NCBI RefSeq assembly: GCF_003052295.1
Contig: NZ_QBLC01000004.1
Location: forward strand, 186,001-250,000
Direction: 5' to 3'
From: Trichococcus paludicola
Lineage (GTDB): Bacteria > Bacillota > Bacilli > Lactobacillales > Aerococcaceae
DNA length: 64,000 nt
In this document: in pieces, positions 28,360 through 38,048 of the stretch
How the letters are laid out: each line of letters opens with the position of its first letter
How positions within the stretch are numbered: the first letter of the stretch is position 1
Notes under the pieces: generated by a model
Database searches by the model: none
Seen by the model: the letters and a program-made list of their open reading frames with translations, nothing else
Told to the model about the DNA's origin: nothing
Program-made: the position numbers and the translations under genes

Positions 28360-28635
28360 ATGAAATTGATCGATGTTACAAATAGCCATGCTGATCTTGT
28401 ACGTGAGCAATTGGCCAACACCGATGCGCAATTTGTCAAAGTGTATTCTTTGGGACAAACTACAGTCATCTTTACCGGTGCCGTAACACATGAGGATGTC
28501 ATCATCCTCAACAAAAACCGTCGCGTGAAGCAAAGCGAAATCGACTTTGTGCTGACGAAATTGTTGCACCTTACCGTTGCCGATGTGGAAGTTATGCCTG
28601 GTCATAACTTCGTGGAGCTATCTCATCTGAAATGA
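28360..28635 (+). CDS. DUF1827 family protein
   Basis: This 91-residue protein with MKLIDVTNSHADLVREQL at the start and VYSLGQTTVIFTGAVTHED in the middle resembles the DUF1827 family of Lactobacillales. I recall this family lying near clpE. No catalytic motif, signal peptide or membrane segment is visible. It is soluble, probably a small alpha/beta protein of unknown function. A TAGGGGTG site precedes the ATG, and a possible operator lies upstream. Confidence 0.75.
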   Translation: MKLIDVTNSHADLVREQLANTDAQFVKVYSLGQTTVIFTGAVTHEDVIILNKNRRVKQSEIDFVLTKLLHLTVADVEVMPGHNFVELSHLK

Positions 28636-28674
28636 TTGACATTTTCTGCACTCGAAAAAAACTCTTTTTAATGC

Positions 28675-28710
28675 AAAACGCACACTGCTTTTCGGCAATG
28701 TGCGTTTTTT
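28675..28710. terminator. Bidirectional terminator between the DUF1827 gene and prfC
   Basis: AAAACGCACA and TGTGCGTTTT form a 10-base stem between two converging genes, with T runs available in both directions. Confidence 0.88.
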
Positions 28711-28731
28711 GTTTTGTTTTTTTGATTTGAA

Positions 28732-30309
28732 TTAAAGCAAAGCTTTCAATTTGACTTCCGGATATTTATCCTCGAACCAGCGCATAGCAAATTGGTTTTC
28801 GAAAAGGAATACGGGATTGCCGAAACGGTCGCGGCACAACAAGTTACGGCTTGAAGACATGTTCGGATCCAAATCTTCCGAATCGATCCATCGCGCAATC
28901 TTGGAGCCCATCGGCATCATTTCGACTTCCGCATTGTATTCGTGCAGCAAACGGTACTGGAACACTTCAAACTGCAATTGGCCGACCGCACCCAGGATGT
29001 AATCCTCTGTATGGTACGTTTTGTACAACTGGATGGCCCCTTCTTGAACCAACTGTTGCACACCTTTATGGAAGGATTTCTGCTTCATGACGTTTTTCGG
29101 AGTGACTTTCATGAACAGTTCCGGTGTAAATTGCGGCAACGCTTCGAACTCAAGGCCTTTTTTGCCTTCATAGATCGTATCGCCGATCTGGAAGTTACCA
29201 GTGTCATACAATCCGATGATGTCGCCTGCAACAGCCGTTTGGACTTGCTCACGGGAATCGGCCATGAACTGCGTCGTATGAGCCAGTTTGATTTTTTTGC
29301 CGGTGCGCTGAACATAGACGTCCATTCCGGGTTTGAATTCACCAGAGCAGACCCGCACGAAGGCAATCCTGTCTCGGTGAGCCGGATTCATATTCGCTTG
29401 GATCTTGAAGATGAAGCCGGTAAAGTTTTCGTCTGTAGGTTCAACAATCTCTTCCGCTACGGTCACATGCTCACTTGGGCTCGGAGCAAAATCCACAAAG
29501 GCATCAAGAAACGTCTGGACGCCGAAGCCAGTCAAAGCTGATCCGAAGAAGACAGGCGTCAATTTCCCGGCTGCGATTGCTTCTTCCGAAAAGACGTTGC
29601 CCGCCTCTTTCAGCAACTGGACATCTTCAACCGCTTGGGTATAGATGGTTGATTGCGTGACTTGATAATCGCCTTCGATTTCGCCATCTTCATTCAGCGG
29701 CAGGAAATCGTTGTCTTCATTCTCTTCGGGATGAGTCAATTCCACGCGATTATTGTAGATGTCATACAGACCCAATAAATTTTTCCCCATGCCCATCGGC
29801 CAGTTCATCGGATAGGCTTCGATCCCCAAAACTTCTTCCAATTCCGCAATCAGATCCATCGGCTCGCGGCCATCACGGTCCAATTTATTGATGAAGGTGA
29901 AGATCGGAATCCCTCGCATGCTGCAGACTTTGAATAATTTCTTTGTCTGAGGCTCAATCCCCTTCCCGCTGTCGATGACCATCACTGCACTATCCACAGC
30001 CATCAAAGTACGGTATGTATCTTCCGAGAAATCCTCATGCCCGGGTGTATCCAAAATATTGATCTGTTTGCCATCATAATCGACCTGCATGACCGAACTG
30101 GTTACCGAAATACCCCTTTGTTTTTCAATATCCATCCAATCCGATTTGGCAAATCTGCCTGATTTTTTCCCTTTTACTGTTCCTGCTTGGCGGATTGCGC
30201 CCCCGAACAACAATAACTGCTCCGTGATGGTCGTTTTACCCGCATCCGGATGGGAAATGATGGCAAATGTTCTTCTTGCTTTTACTTTATCTGCTAATGT
30301 TTGAGTCAT
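28732..30309 (-). CDS. prfC: Peptide chain release factor 3
   Basis: This 525-residue translational GTPase has SHPDAGKTT (19-27), [10 protein letters not shown] for switch I, DTPGHEDF and NKLDRDGRE motifs. RF3 removes RF1/RF2 from the ribosome after peptide release. Length and the RF3-specific [10 protein letters not shown] and PVFLFENQF segments exclude EF-G. It is monocistronic. Confidence 0.97.
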   Translation of the reverse strand: MTQTLADKVKARRTFAIISHPDAGKTTITEQLLLFGGAIRQAGTVKGKKSGRFAKSDWMDIEKQRGISVTSSVMQVDYDGKQINILDTPGHEDFSEDTYRTLMAVDSAVMVIDSGKGIEPQTKKLFKVCSMRGIPIFTFINKLDRDGREPMDLIAELEEVLGIEAYPMNWPMGMGKNLLGLYDIYNNRVELTHPEENEDNDFLPLNEDGEIEGDYQVTQSTIYTQAVEDVQLLKEAGNVFSEEAIAAGKLTPVFFGSALTGFGVQTFLDAFVDFAPSPSEHVTVAEEIVEPTDENFTGFIFKIQANMNPAHRDRIAFVRVCSGEFKPGMDVYVQRTGKKIKLAHTTQFMADSREQVQTAVAGDIIGLYDTGNFQIGDTIYEGKKGLEFEALPQFTPELFMKVTPKNVMKQKSFHKGVQQLVQEGAIQLYKTYHTEDYILGAVGQLQFEVFQYRLLHEYNAEVEMMPMGSKIARWIDSEDLDPNMSSSRNLLCRDRFGNPVFLFENQFAMRWFEDKYPEVKLKALL

Positions 30310-30522
30310 ATTGTTCTCCTTTTTCGAATATCTCTATCGTGAATGCTATCCAAACAAAAAGATAGCATGAGCAATATGCACACGCTAACCCACGACAATG
30401 CCTTTGTTATTATACAAGAAATCCGAGCATTCCACAAGATTGTCCTTGCAACAGTATGGGGACCAAAAAAAGCAGTTTCACCCTGACCGACTATTATCGA
30501 TCCAGGCAAAACTACTCATCAT

Positions 30523-31908
30523 TCATTCTGTTTCTTTTTTCACATCGGCAGCTTCTTTAGCCTCGTCCTCTTTAAAACGTTCTTTTGCGGGTCGGTCATT
30601 CTCGTTCATATAAGACACTCCGACTTTCAAAAGACGGCGATTGTCGAACGCCAACGTTTTTATGATCAATCCGTTCTCTTCGATGGACGCTTCCTCATTT
30701 TCTTCCGGAAACTCACCCAACTCAGTCAACAGATAACCGGCGATCGTATCGACATCCGCCGATTCAAGTTGCGTGCCAAAATAATCATTGAAGCGATGCA
30801 ATGGCGTGGCTCCATCCGCTTCGTAGACATTATCGCCGATCCGCTCGATAAGGACATAGCTTTCATCGTATTCATCCTCGATATCGCCAACAATTTCTTC
30901 GAGGATATCCTCCAAGGTTACAATCCCCACCATGCCGCCATATTCGTCATGGAGCAACGCCAATTGGTTATGGCTTTTCTTCAGGTAGGACATCAATTCA
31001 TCGGTCATGATCGTTTCCGGAACAAACAGAGGCTCATTCATGATTTTTCGAAGATCAATCAGATTTATAGGGGTATTCTTGGATTCCTTCAATAAATTTT
31101 TCAGATGCAATACACCTATGATATTGTCCTTATCATCTTCATAGATTGGTATGCGGGTATAAGGGGAATCCAATGCTGCTTCTATATTAGCATCGACATC
31201 ATCGTTCACATTCAGCATGAAGGTGTCCGTCCGCGGTACCATGACCTCACGGGCCATTTTGTTATCCATGGAAAGCACCCCCTTCAGCATGTTGAATTCC
31301 ATCCGTTCGATGGTCCCTTCATCGCTACTCTTTTCCAACAGGTCCCGTACTTCTTCGCGCGAAAACATATCGTTGCCGCTCGTGAACGTGATTGGTGTCA
31401 TTTTTTCCAAAACACTGGTGGAAAAGGATAAGAACCAGACGAAGGGTTTCATCAGCTTTTGGACGACAGTGATGAAGCCCGCACCTGCCCGCGCCACTTC
31501 TTCAGGGCGTTGCAGTCCCAACTGTTTCGGATACAGTTCACCAAAGACTAGGGAAATGTAGGAGAGCGCTAACGTCACGATCAGAATGGCAGCCTGTTCC
31601 GCTCCGGGTATATTGCTCAAATAGGGATCGAGTCTGGCTGCGAATGTATTGGCAGCCGAAGCACTGGAAAGGAATCCCGCGAAAGTAATAGCAACTTGGA
31701 TAGTCGCCAAAAAATCATCAGAATGATCTAAAAGCGCCAAAATTTTACGCGCTTTTTCATCCCCTTTGATGGCTTGATTTGCCACCCTATTTTTGTTCAA
31801 TGAAACAAATGCGATTTCGGATGCCGCAAAAAATGCGTTCACCAATGTCAATACCGCAATCAGCAGCAGTTGCCAAAGCAAGGTCTGATTACTGGGGTCT
31901 GTGGTCAT
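30523..31908 (-). CDS. CNNM/CorC-HlyC family membrane protein with CBS pair
   Basis: This 461-residue protein has an N-terminal DUF21/CNNM membrane domain of about four helices (15-160), two CBS domains with MVPRTDTFML and LLHDEYGGMVGIVTLEDILEEIVGDI, and a C-terminal CorC_HlyC domain. Such proteins are linked to Mg2+ or cobalt efflux or homeostasis; the older 'hemolysin' name is not informative. The acidic and basic C-terminal tail is low complexity. Confidence 0.9.
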   Translation of the reverse strand: MTTDPSNQTLLWQLLLIAVLTLVNAFFAASEIAFVSLNKNRVANQAIKGDEKARKILALLDHSDDFLATIQVAITFAGFLSSASAANTFAARLDPYLSNIPGAEQAAILIVTLALSYISLVFGELYPKQLGLQRPEEVARAGAGFITVVQKLMKPFVWFLSFSTSVLEKMTPITFTSGNDMFSREEVRDLLEKSSDEGTIERMEFNMLKGVLSMDNKMAREVMVPRTDTFMLNVNDDVDANIEAALDSPYTRIPIYEDDKDNIIGVLHLKNLLKESKNTPINLIDLRKIMNEPLFVPETIMTDELMSYLKKSHNQLALLHDEYGGMVGIVTLEDILEEIVGDIEDEYDESYVLIERIGDNVYEADGATPLHRFNDYFGTQLESADVDTIAGYLLTELGEFPEENEEASIEENGLIIKTLAFDNRRLLKVGVSYMNENDRPAKERFKEDEAKEAADVKKETE

Positions 31909-32025
31909 AGATTGTTTCTCCTTCGTTTTTTTATCTCTTTGAAAGTTTATCGTTATCGTTCATTATCTAATGACCCAGCAAAAAATACAAGTGTTTTATC
32001 CGGAAACCCTATCTATTCCACAAAG

Positions 32026-32065
32026 AACCCCTCTGTTAATCAAAGGATTGATTAACAGAGGGGTT
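32026..32065 (-). terminator. Long hairpin after the NADH oxidase gene
   Basis: AACCCCTCTGTTAATC and GATTAACAGAGGGGTT pair over 16 bases, 20 bases after the nox stop. There is no convincing T run on either strand, so it may act as an RNA-stabilising 3' hairpin rather than a simple terminator. Confidence 0.6.
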
Positions 32066-32084
32066 ACAAAGTAACGTGTTTAAA

Positions 32085-33443
32085 TTATTTGGCAGCTAAT
32101 TCTGCTTCTTGTTCCAAAGCTTTTTGTGCCAACAAGTTCAAGTAGTTCCAAGGACGGTCAAAATGAGGTTGGAAGAAGAAGTCGACCAAAGCCAGATCTT
32201 CAATCGTCATTTTGTTTTGAATAGCCAATGATAAAGTATTGGCTGATTGTGTGATGTCATACTTGGACATCAGCTGTCCGCCGACGATGCGGTTGGTACC
32301 TACTTCGTAGACAAGTTTCATCAGCACTTTTTCATTTGATGGCATGAATTCCGGACGGTAGAAGTCTTCCAGAACTACGGAGCGTGTTTCAAGTCCGAAA
32401 GCTTCAGCACTTGCATCGTTCACACCGGTAGAACCGATAGTGAAGCCATTCAAATACAATCCGGAAGTGGATTGTGTTCCACGGTATTTCATTTTAGGTC
32501 CGTTGATGTTTTTACCGACCAATAATCCCATCCGCACAGCGTTTGTTGCCAACGGAATATATGCATGTCCGCCGTTCGGATTGTAGTTTACAGCACAGCT
32601 GTCTCCTGCTGCATAAACGTCAGGCAAGCTTGTTTGCATGTAATCATTCACGATAATCGCACCGTTCTTCATCATATCCACTTGGCCTTTGACAAGGTCC
32701 GTATTCGGTCGGAACCCTACGCATAAGATGACCATTTCAGCTTCGTATTCTCCGCCTGTTGTAACTACTGTAGTGATGTCTCCAGCTTCGTTCTCTTTGA
32801 AGCCTTTAACCATTTCATTCAATTGTACTTTTACGCCATGTGCGCGCAAGTCATTTTCAAGGATGTCCGTGAATTCAGAATCCAAATATTTATTCAAAAT
32901 GCGATCCAAACCATCAACCAATGTAACTTCTTTACCGTCGTTAGCAAAAGCTTCCACCAACTCGATACCGATGTAGCCGCCGCCGACAACGACGATTTTC
33001 TTTTTGTCATCCTTGCGTGCGATGATTTCTTTCGCTTGGTTGTAGTTTTTGCAAAGCAAAACATTTTTGCTCTGGATGCCATCGATTGGTGGGATAATTG
33101 GCCATGATCCAATCGTTAAAACTAACTTATCATATGTATCTTGGAATTCTACGCCAGTAACTAAGTTTTTCACAGAAACAGTTTTTGCAGCTGTATCAAT
33201 GCTTGTTACATCATGTTGCATATTTACGTTTGCGCCTAGTGAAGCAAGCTCCTCAGGGTTAGAATAGAATAATCCTTGTGGATCTTTAACGACACCGCCG
33301 ACGTAAAGCGCAATCCCGCATGACAAGAATGAAACGTTGTCGTTTCTTTCGTATACTGTTAATTCAGTACCTGGATTCTCCTTCAAAATTGTCTTCACTG
33401 CTGACGTTCCGGCATGTGTACATCCCACTACGATTACTTTCAT
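32085..33443 (-). CDS. nox: FAD-dependent NADH oxidase (Nox/CoA-disulfide reductase family)
   Basis: The start at 33443 (MKVIVVGCTHAGTSAV) has AGGAGG upstream. This 452-residue flavoprotein has the redox cysteine Cys42 in VSFLSCGIALY, the NADH-binding GGGYIGIELVEAF, VFAAGD-type FAD contact (DVYAAGDSCAV) and the C-terminal dimerisation domain. The GCTHAGT start and Cys42 point to water-forming NADH oxidase, which regenerates NAD+ and removes O2 in lactic acid bacteria. A related NADH peroxidase or CoA-disulfide reductase cannot be fully excluded. Confidence 0.88.
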   Translation of the reverse strand: MKVIVVGCTHAGTSAVKTILKENPGTELTVYERNDNVSFLSCGIALYVGGVVKDPQGLFYSNPEELASLGANVNMQHDVTSIDTAAKTVSVKNLVTGVEFQDTYDKLVLTIGSWPIIPPIDGIQSKNVLLCKNYNQAKEIIARKDDKKKIVVVGGGYIGIELVEAFANDGKEVTLVDGLDRILNKYLDSEFTDILENDLRAHGVKVQLNEMVKGFKENEAGDITTVVTTGGEYEAEMVILCVGFRPNTDLVKGQVDMMKNGAIIVNDYMQTSLPDVYAAGDSCAVNYNPNGGHAYIPLATNAVRMGLLVGKNINGPKMKYRGTQSTSGLYLNGFTIGSTGVNDASAEAFGLETRSVVLEDFYRPEFMPSNEKVLMKLVYEVGTNRIVGGQLMSKYDITQSANTLSLAIQNKMTIEDLALVDFFFQPHFDRPWNYLNLLAQKALEQEAELAAK

Positions 33444-33569
33444 TGTACTTCCTCCTAAATTTTCCGCATTAATATATTTTGCACAAACCAATCGCTGTCA
33501 TTCTCATAATTCATAATAAAAACTGCACAAATTGATTCGTTATGCCCTTAACACTTTTTACATAATAAA

Positions 33570-33610
33570 GGATTCCAAAGGTAAAAAGCAATCAATAACC
33601 CTTGGAATCC
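33570..33610 (-). terminator. Hairpin after the AI-2E family gene
   Basis: GGATTCCAA(A)GG and CC(C)TTGGAATCC pair, followed on the minus strand by TTTATTAT. It is a plausible weak terminator for the gene ending at 33624. Confidence 0.55.
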
Positions 33611-33623
33611 CTATTATTTTTCA

Positions 33624-34727
33624 TTATTGTTTATGCAACACTTTTTCCCTTCTGTTTTTAACGTAACGGTGGACATATTGAACAACGGTTTTCACCACCG
33701 CATACGTGGGAATCGCCAATATCATTCCCAGTACACCGGAGATTTTGCCTACAGCCAACAGCAAAAACAAGATCGTCAGCGGATGCATATCCAGCGTTTT
33801 GCCCAAGACATTGGGGGAGATGATGTTCGATTCCACTTGCTGGACCACCAACACAACGACACAGACAAGCAGCGCCTTTGAAGGAGCGACAGTCAACCCG
33901 ATTATAGCGGCCGGAATTAAGCCGATGTATGGTCCAAGATAAGGAATGATGTTCGTGATGGCTGCTGTGACCCCAAGCAGGAAGGCATACGGCAGTCCAA
34001 TCAGCAGATAGCCGATGAAGGTGAATGTCCCTACGAATAAACAGACAAGCGCCTGCCCACTGATGTACTTGGCGATCGTTTTGTTGATTTCCTTCAGCAA
34101 CGCAAGCACATCTGAAGAATATTCATGCGGCAGCAATTGGGCGACCGCTTCAGGAAACTTATGTCCGTCCTTCAACATGTAGAAAAAAATCAGCGGAATG
34201 ATGATGACGAGCAAGGCTACGTTCGCTACGGCCGACAACACAGAACCGATGCTGCCCGTCAGATCATTCAGGAAGGCGCTGATGCTGGTTTGGACATTTC
34301 CGCTCATCTGAGACAATTGGGTAGGGATATCCAGACGCTCCACCCATTCCTGTTCAATGACTTGTTGATAAAGTTTATTCAGGGAACGGACTACGTTAGG
34401 CAAATTCGTCAATAACTCTCCGATTTGGCTTACGAGATTCGGAATGAGTCCCAGAAAAGAGAAAATGACGATGCCTATCATAAGAACCATGACGATGAGG
34501 ATGCCTATCGGTCGTTTGATGTTCAGCCTATTCTCAAGCATTTCGATGAACGGTGTGAAAATATAATACAGAAATCCGGCCACAAGCACTGGCGTGAAGA
34601 TTGTCGAGATGAAGGCACCGATCGGATAAAAAATAAAATCAATTTTGGTGGACACCCATATCAGGCACGCCATCACCAAAAGCCACACACTCCAATAGAG
34701 CAGATTTGTTTTCCTTAATTTTTCCAT
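33624..34727 (-). CDS. AI-2E family transporter (PF01594-type)
   Basis: This 367-residue polytopic membrane protein has an N-terminal pair of helices, an extracytoplasmic amphipathic region (about 85-150) and five or more C-terminal helices. GLPYAFLLGVTAAITNIIPYLGPYIG, rich in the family's GxxNxIPYxGP pattern, is clear. Family members export small molecules or exchange Na+/H+; the name does not prove AI-2 transport. It overlaps the upstream M42 peptidase gene by 13 bases. Confidence 0.88.
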   Translation of the reverse strand: MEKLRKTNLLYWSVWLLVMACLIWVSTKIDFIFYPIGAFISTIFTPVLVAGFLYYIFTPFIEMLENRLNIKRPIGILIVMVLMIGIVIFSFLGLIPNLVSQIGELLTNLPNVVRSLNKLYQQVIEQEWVERLDIPTQLSQMSGNVQTSISAFLNDLTGSIGSVLSAVANVALLVIIIPLIFFYMLKDGHKFPEAVAQLLPHEYSSDVLALLKEINKTIAKYISGQALVCLFVGTFTFIGYLLIGLPYAFLLGVTAAITNIIPYLGPYIGLIPAAIIGLTVAPSKALLVCVVVLVVQQVESNIISPNVLGKTLDMHPLTILFLLLAVGKISGVLGMILAIPTYAVVKTVVQYVHRYVKNRREKVLHKQ

Positions 34728-35791
34728 TCAATATCCCCTTGTTTCCGCGGCTGTTTGCCGATCATTGGAGCGGACAGGTACGCTTCCAAAAGTTTGGAGC
34801 AAGCTTCCAAGGATTTCCGATGGGTACGCTCATAGGCATGGCTTGCATCGATTCCCGGCCCGATCAAAGCATGGCGGACATCCCAACCCGCTTTCATGGC
34901 TGCTGATGCATCACTGCCGTAAAACGGATAGATGTCCAGTTTAAAAGGAATTGCCTGGGATTCGCATAATCCGACCAACTGCTGCCGAAGACCAAAGTGG
35001 TAAGGACCCGATCCATCCTTCACGCAGATGGACACGGTATACTCGTCAGTCTGCTGGTCGTCGCCCATCGCGCCCATATCGACAGCCAAATATTCCACCG
35101 TATGCTCCGGCATATTCGAGTTGCCGCCGTAGCCGATTTCCTCATTGTTCGAAAAAAAGAAGCAGGTCGTATAAGGCAGCGTCAAGTTTTCATCAACGAT
35201 ACGGTGCAAGAACTGCAGCAGGATTGCCGCGCTGGCTTTATCGTCCAAATGTCTTGATTTGATGTACCCTGTCGGAGTAATCTCTGTCCGAGGCGCAAAG
35301 CTGATGAAATCCCCTACGCCGATGCCAAGAGCAGAGACATCTTTGGCGGTTTGCACTTCTGCATCCAGACGGATTTCCATATTATCCTGGTTTCGTTCGG
35401 CCGTGCGCGCATCTTTATAGACGTGAACGCTCGTTTGGTGCAATAATATCGTCCCCGTCCAGTCTTTCCCTGTGGCTGCACTATGGACCGTACAGTATTC
35501 ACCATCTATGGAATGGTAGGTAAAGCCGCCTATCAGGTCGATTTTCAGTCTCCCATCCGGTTTGATTGCGCGTACCATCGCCCCAAGTGTATCGATATGC
35601 GCGGTCACGAAGCGCCGGCTTTGATCTTCGGTGCCTATAACAGTCACCATCAAGCTGCCTTTGTGATTTCTTTCAGGTTCGTACCCCTTCCGTTTCAGGT
35701 TTTCATCCAAAAAGTCGATGATTTCCGCAGTATATCCTGTCGGCGACGGGATGTTTGTCAATTGTTGGATTGTTTCAATTATGTCTAGCAT
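34715..35791 (-). CDS. M42 family metallopeptidase
   Basis: The start at 35791 (MLDIIETIQQLTNIPSPTG) has GAGGAGG upstream. The 358-residue protein shows VTAHIDTLGAMV (metal His and Asp), RHLDDKASAAILL, the catalytic NNEEIGYGG, AVDMGA and a late DASHAYERTH. These are the two-metal site residues of M42 aminopeptidases (PepA/FrvX/YtoP). It is cytoplasmic and probably trims peptides. A second M42 enzyme lies at 53524-54609. Confidence 0.9.
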   Translation of the reverse strand: MLDIIETIQQLTNIPSPTGYTAEIIDFLDENLKRKGYEPERNHKGSLMVTVIGTEDQSRRFVTAHIDTLGAMVRAIKPDGRLKIDLIGGFTYHSIDGEYCTVHSAATGKDWTGTILLHQTSVHVYKDARTAERNQDNMEIRLDAEVQTAKDVSALGIGVGDFISFAPRTEITPTGYIKSRHLDDKASAAILLQFLHRIVDENLTLPYTTCFFFSNNEEIGYGGNSNMPEHTVEYLAVDMGAMGDDQQTDEYTVSICVKDGSGPYHFGLRQQLVGLCESQAIPFKLDIYPFYGSDASAAMKAGWDVRHALIGPGIDASHAYERTHRKSLEACSKLLEAYLSAPMIGKQPRKQGDIEWKN

Positions 35792-35944
35792 ACTTTTCCT
35801 CCTCTTGCTGATTAGATAAGTATAGCAAAAGAACACGGGTAAATGAGGTAAAAGTAATTAATTCAGACAAAAAATGCCGATTCAGGTAAAATAAGAAAAG
35901 AGGTTTCTACAAACCCAACAAATTTTGAAAGCGAGGTAGACGTA

Positions 35945-36382
35945 TTGTTGCATTTTGAATGGACACAAGATTTACAATCAAAAACCTATCGGGATGCCTT
36001 GGCCATCCGCAAAGAAGTATTCGTGGAGGAGCAACAGGTCCCGGTCTCCATTGAAATTGATAATTTGGAAGATAAAACCTTGCATCTCGTCGGATACGAA
36101 GAAGCCATCCCTGTCGCCACCGCCCGCATCTACCCGATGGAAAACGGCAAACACAAGGTGCAGCGTGTCGCCATCCGCAAAGCCGTAAGGGAAAAGAAAT
36201 ACGGCAGCATCCTGATGCAGGAAATCGAAAGGCACGTCCGCGAGCTCGGCGGTAAGCGTCTGTTCCTCGGAGCCCAAAACCACGCCATCGGTTTTTACGA
36301 AAAAGCCGGCTACAGCATCTGCGGCGAAGAATACGAAGAAGCCGGAATACAACACCACGACATGGATAAAATGATAGAGTAG
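35945..36382 (+). CDS. GNAT family N-acetyltransferase (YjcF/ElaA type)
   Basis: This 145-residue protein has the acetyl-CoA motif A as VQRVAIRKAVREKKYGSILM (about 74-93) and the C-terminal GAQNHAIGFYEKAGY. FVEEQQVP at about 26-33 is typical of the YjcF/ElaA subgroup. The acceptor is unknown. The start is TTG at 35945 with GAGGT seven bases before; no ATG fits. A long antisense frame here is a shadow. Confidence 0.85.
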   Translation: MLHFEWTQDLQSKTYRDALAIRKEVFVEEQQVPVSIEIDNLEDKTLHLVGYEEAIPVATARIYPMENGKHKVQRVAIRKAVREKKYGSILMQEIERHVRELGGKRLFLGAQNHAIGFYEKAGYSICGEEYEEAGIQHHDMDKMIE

Positions 36383-36388
36383 AAAGAT

Positions 36389-36441
36389 GCACTGTGATCG
36401 TAAACGACCAAGTACTCTGATGTCACAGTGCGACATCAGAG
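36389..36441 (+). terminator. Two competing hairpins after the GNAT gene
   Basis: CTCTGATGTC/GACATCAGAG (36415-36441) is a perfect 10-base stem. GCACTGTG (36389-36396) can instead pair with CACAGTGC (36424-36431), which overlaps it. There is no T run. The first hairpin may be the 3' end of the GNAT transcript. A further TGCGATT-AA-AATCGCA lies at 36486-36501. Confidence 0.5.
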
Positions 36442-36518
36442 GGCCTTACTTCAAATTGTGTAACAAGCAAAATGATGCACCCTGATGCGATTAAAATCGC
36501 AAGAGCCATAACAAATCG

Positions 36519-36592
36519 CGGGTAGAAATCGAGCACTAAGAGGACTAACACTAAGCGAAACGGTAGTGGTGTCTGCGAATCAGAACGCGTTT
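36519..36592. repeat. Modular intergenic repeat, locus B (modules c-b)
   Basis: Module c (36519-36554) is identical over 36 bases to 18062-18097. Directly joined to it is module b (36555-36592), which matches 17985-18022 at 36 of 38 bases. At locus A the order is b then c with 39 bases between. The 36383-36677 stretch holds these repeats plus hairpins and no supported gene; the 84-residue minus-strand frame across it is judged an artefact of the repeat. Confidence 0.85.
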
Positions 36593-36616
36593 GAGTATAG
36601 CGTGACAGCTCTTCGC

Positions 36617-36675
36617 AACAAAACAGGCAAAGGACACAGCCGAAGCGGCTGCTTGTCCATTGCCTGTTTTGTTGC
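36617..36675 (-). terminator. Large hairpin directly after mgtE
   Basis: GCAACAAAACAGGCAA and TTGCCTGTTTTGTTGC form a 16-base perfect outer stem, with GGACA/TGTCC-type and AGCCG/CGGCT inner pairing. It begins 2 bases after the mgtE stop codon. It probably ends the relQ-mgtE side transcript. Confidence 0.75.
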
Positions 36676-36677
36676 AC

Positions 36678-38048
36678 CTACATGAGTGTGGTGATGAAAT
36701 GTTTCGCGATGTTGAAATAGATCAAAACGGAAGTCAAATCGCTGAATGTCGAGATGAACGGTCCGCTTGCGACAGCAGGATCAAAGCCAAGACGATCCAT
36801 CAATACCGGAATCAAGCTACCGGCCAGATTCGCCACCGTGATGGCAACCAACATGGAAATGCCGATGATCCCACCCAAGATGAAGTTATGTTTCCAAACA
36901 CCGATGACAAGCGCAATCGTGACCCCAGTCACCAACCCGGAAATCAATCCGGTCGCCAACTCGGATAAAATGGTACGGAACAAATTTTTCTCCTCATCAT
37001 CCTGCATGCCGATCTTTCGCACGGCAACGGCAAGCGATTGTGTCCCCGCATTACCGGATGTTCCGGTGATCAAGGTGACAAACACTGAAAGGATTGATGC
37101 TTCCGAAATCAAACCCTCATATTGGCTGATCAAAGTGGACGTACCCATACCCAAGAACAATAGCGTAATCAACCACGGCAACCGCTTGGATGCAGCCACA
37201 AAGGGGTTTTCTGATTGCTCCTCAACGTCGACCCCGGCCAAACCGGAGAAGTCACTGACAGCTTCCTCATCGATGACGTCGATGATGTCATCGACGGTGA
37301 TGATCCCCAGCAATACATTGTTTTCGTCGACTACCGGCACAGCCAGGAAGTCATAGTCCCTGATTTTATGGGCAACATCTTCTTGCCCTTCTTTTACGTT
37401 CACCGATACGATACGCTCACTCATGATGTCGCTGATCATCATATCTTCATCGTTCACGATCAGATCTCTCAAGGAAATGACACCGACCAGCACATTATCC
37501 ACATTGACGACGTAGATATAGTAAATTGTCTCAGCATCCGGGGCCTTACTCTTAAGGATGGCCATCGCGGATCGGACCGTCTGATTGGCTACGATAGAGA
37601 CAAATTCAGGCGTCATGATGGCCCCGGCAGTCTCATCTTCATAACTCAATAAGGCCCGAATCTCTTTCGCCGCCTCTATGGGCATCAAACGCAGATAAAG
37701 CCAAATCCGTTCATCCTTCAGTTGCTTCAGCATATCCACCGCATTATCGGCATACATGTTTGCCAACATATCGGCTGCGTATTGATTGTTCATCTCCAAA
37801 AGATACTCTTCGATCGACTCCACATCTTCTTCGATGATTTCGAACATGTCCGCCATCTCATTAGCGGAGAGATAATTGTACACCGTTATGCGCTCTTCAG
37901 GGGACAAAGCCAGGTAGATCTGGGCTTGATCGTAGAGGTGATAGTCCAAAAAATCGGAACGGAATCTTTCCATATCCTCTCCCTGGAGCGATTCGCGGAT
38001 TTTCGCCAACGCTTCGTCTAGTTCAAATTCATATTGTGGTTCCAACAC
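36678..38048 (-). CDS. mgtE: MgtE, magnesium transporter/channel
   Basis: The GTG at 38048 (MLEPQYEFELDEALAKI) has AAGGAGG nine bases upstream and gives 456 residues, normal for MgtE. An upstream ATG would add 23 unrelated residues. The protein has an N domain (about 20-130), two CBS domains (LLGIITVDDIIDVID) that sense Mg2+, and five membrane helices with the pore-forming GTSGNAGTQSLAVAVR and PxxSTFSDLTSV regions. It overlaps the preceding pseudouridine synthase gene by 20 bases. Confidence 0.95.
   Translation of the reverse strand: MLEPQYEFELDEALAKIRESLQGEDMERFRSDFLDYHLYDQAQIYLALSPEERITVYNYLSANEMADMFEIIEEDVESIEEYLLEMNNQYAADMLANMYADNAVDMLKQLKDERIWLYLRLMPIEAAKEIRALLSYEDETAGAIMTPEFVSIVANQTVRSAMAILKSKAPDAETIYYIYVVNVDNVLVGVISLRDLIVNDEDMMISDIMSERIVSVNVKEGQEDVAHKIRDYDFLAVPVVDENNVLLGIITVDDIIDVIDEEAVSDFSGLAGVDVEEQSENPFVAASKRLPWLITLLFLGMGTSTLISQYEGLISEASILSVFVTLITGTSGNAGTQSLAVAVRKIGMQDDEEKNLFRTILSELATGLISGLVTGVTIALVIGVWKHNFILGGIIGISMLVAITVANLAGSLIPVLMDRLGFDPAVASGPFISTFSDLTSVLIYFNIAKHFITTLM

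Noticed and set aside
35907-36436. Two long minus-strand frames over the GNAT gene
   Set aside because: Both are antisense to a gene with a clear acetyl-CoA motif; no start site.
36423-36677. 84-codon minus-strand frame with a hydrophobic stretch
   Set aside because: It is a translation of the mgtE hairpin and repeat modules b and c; the hydrophobic part comes from the repeat.
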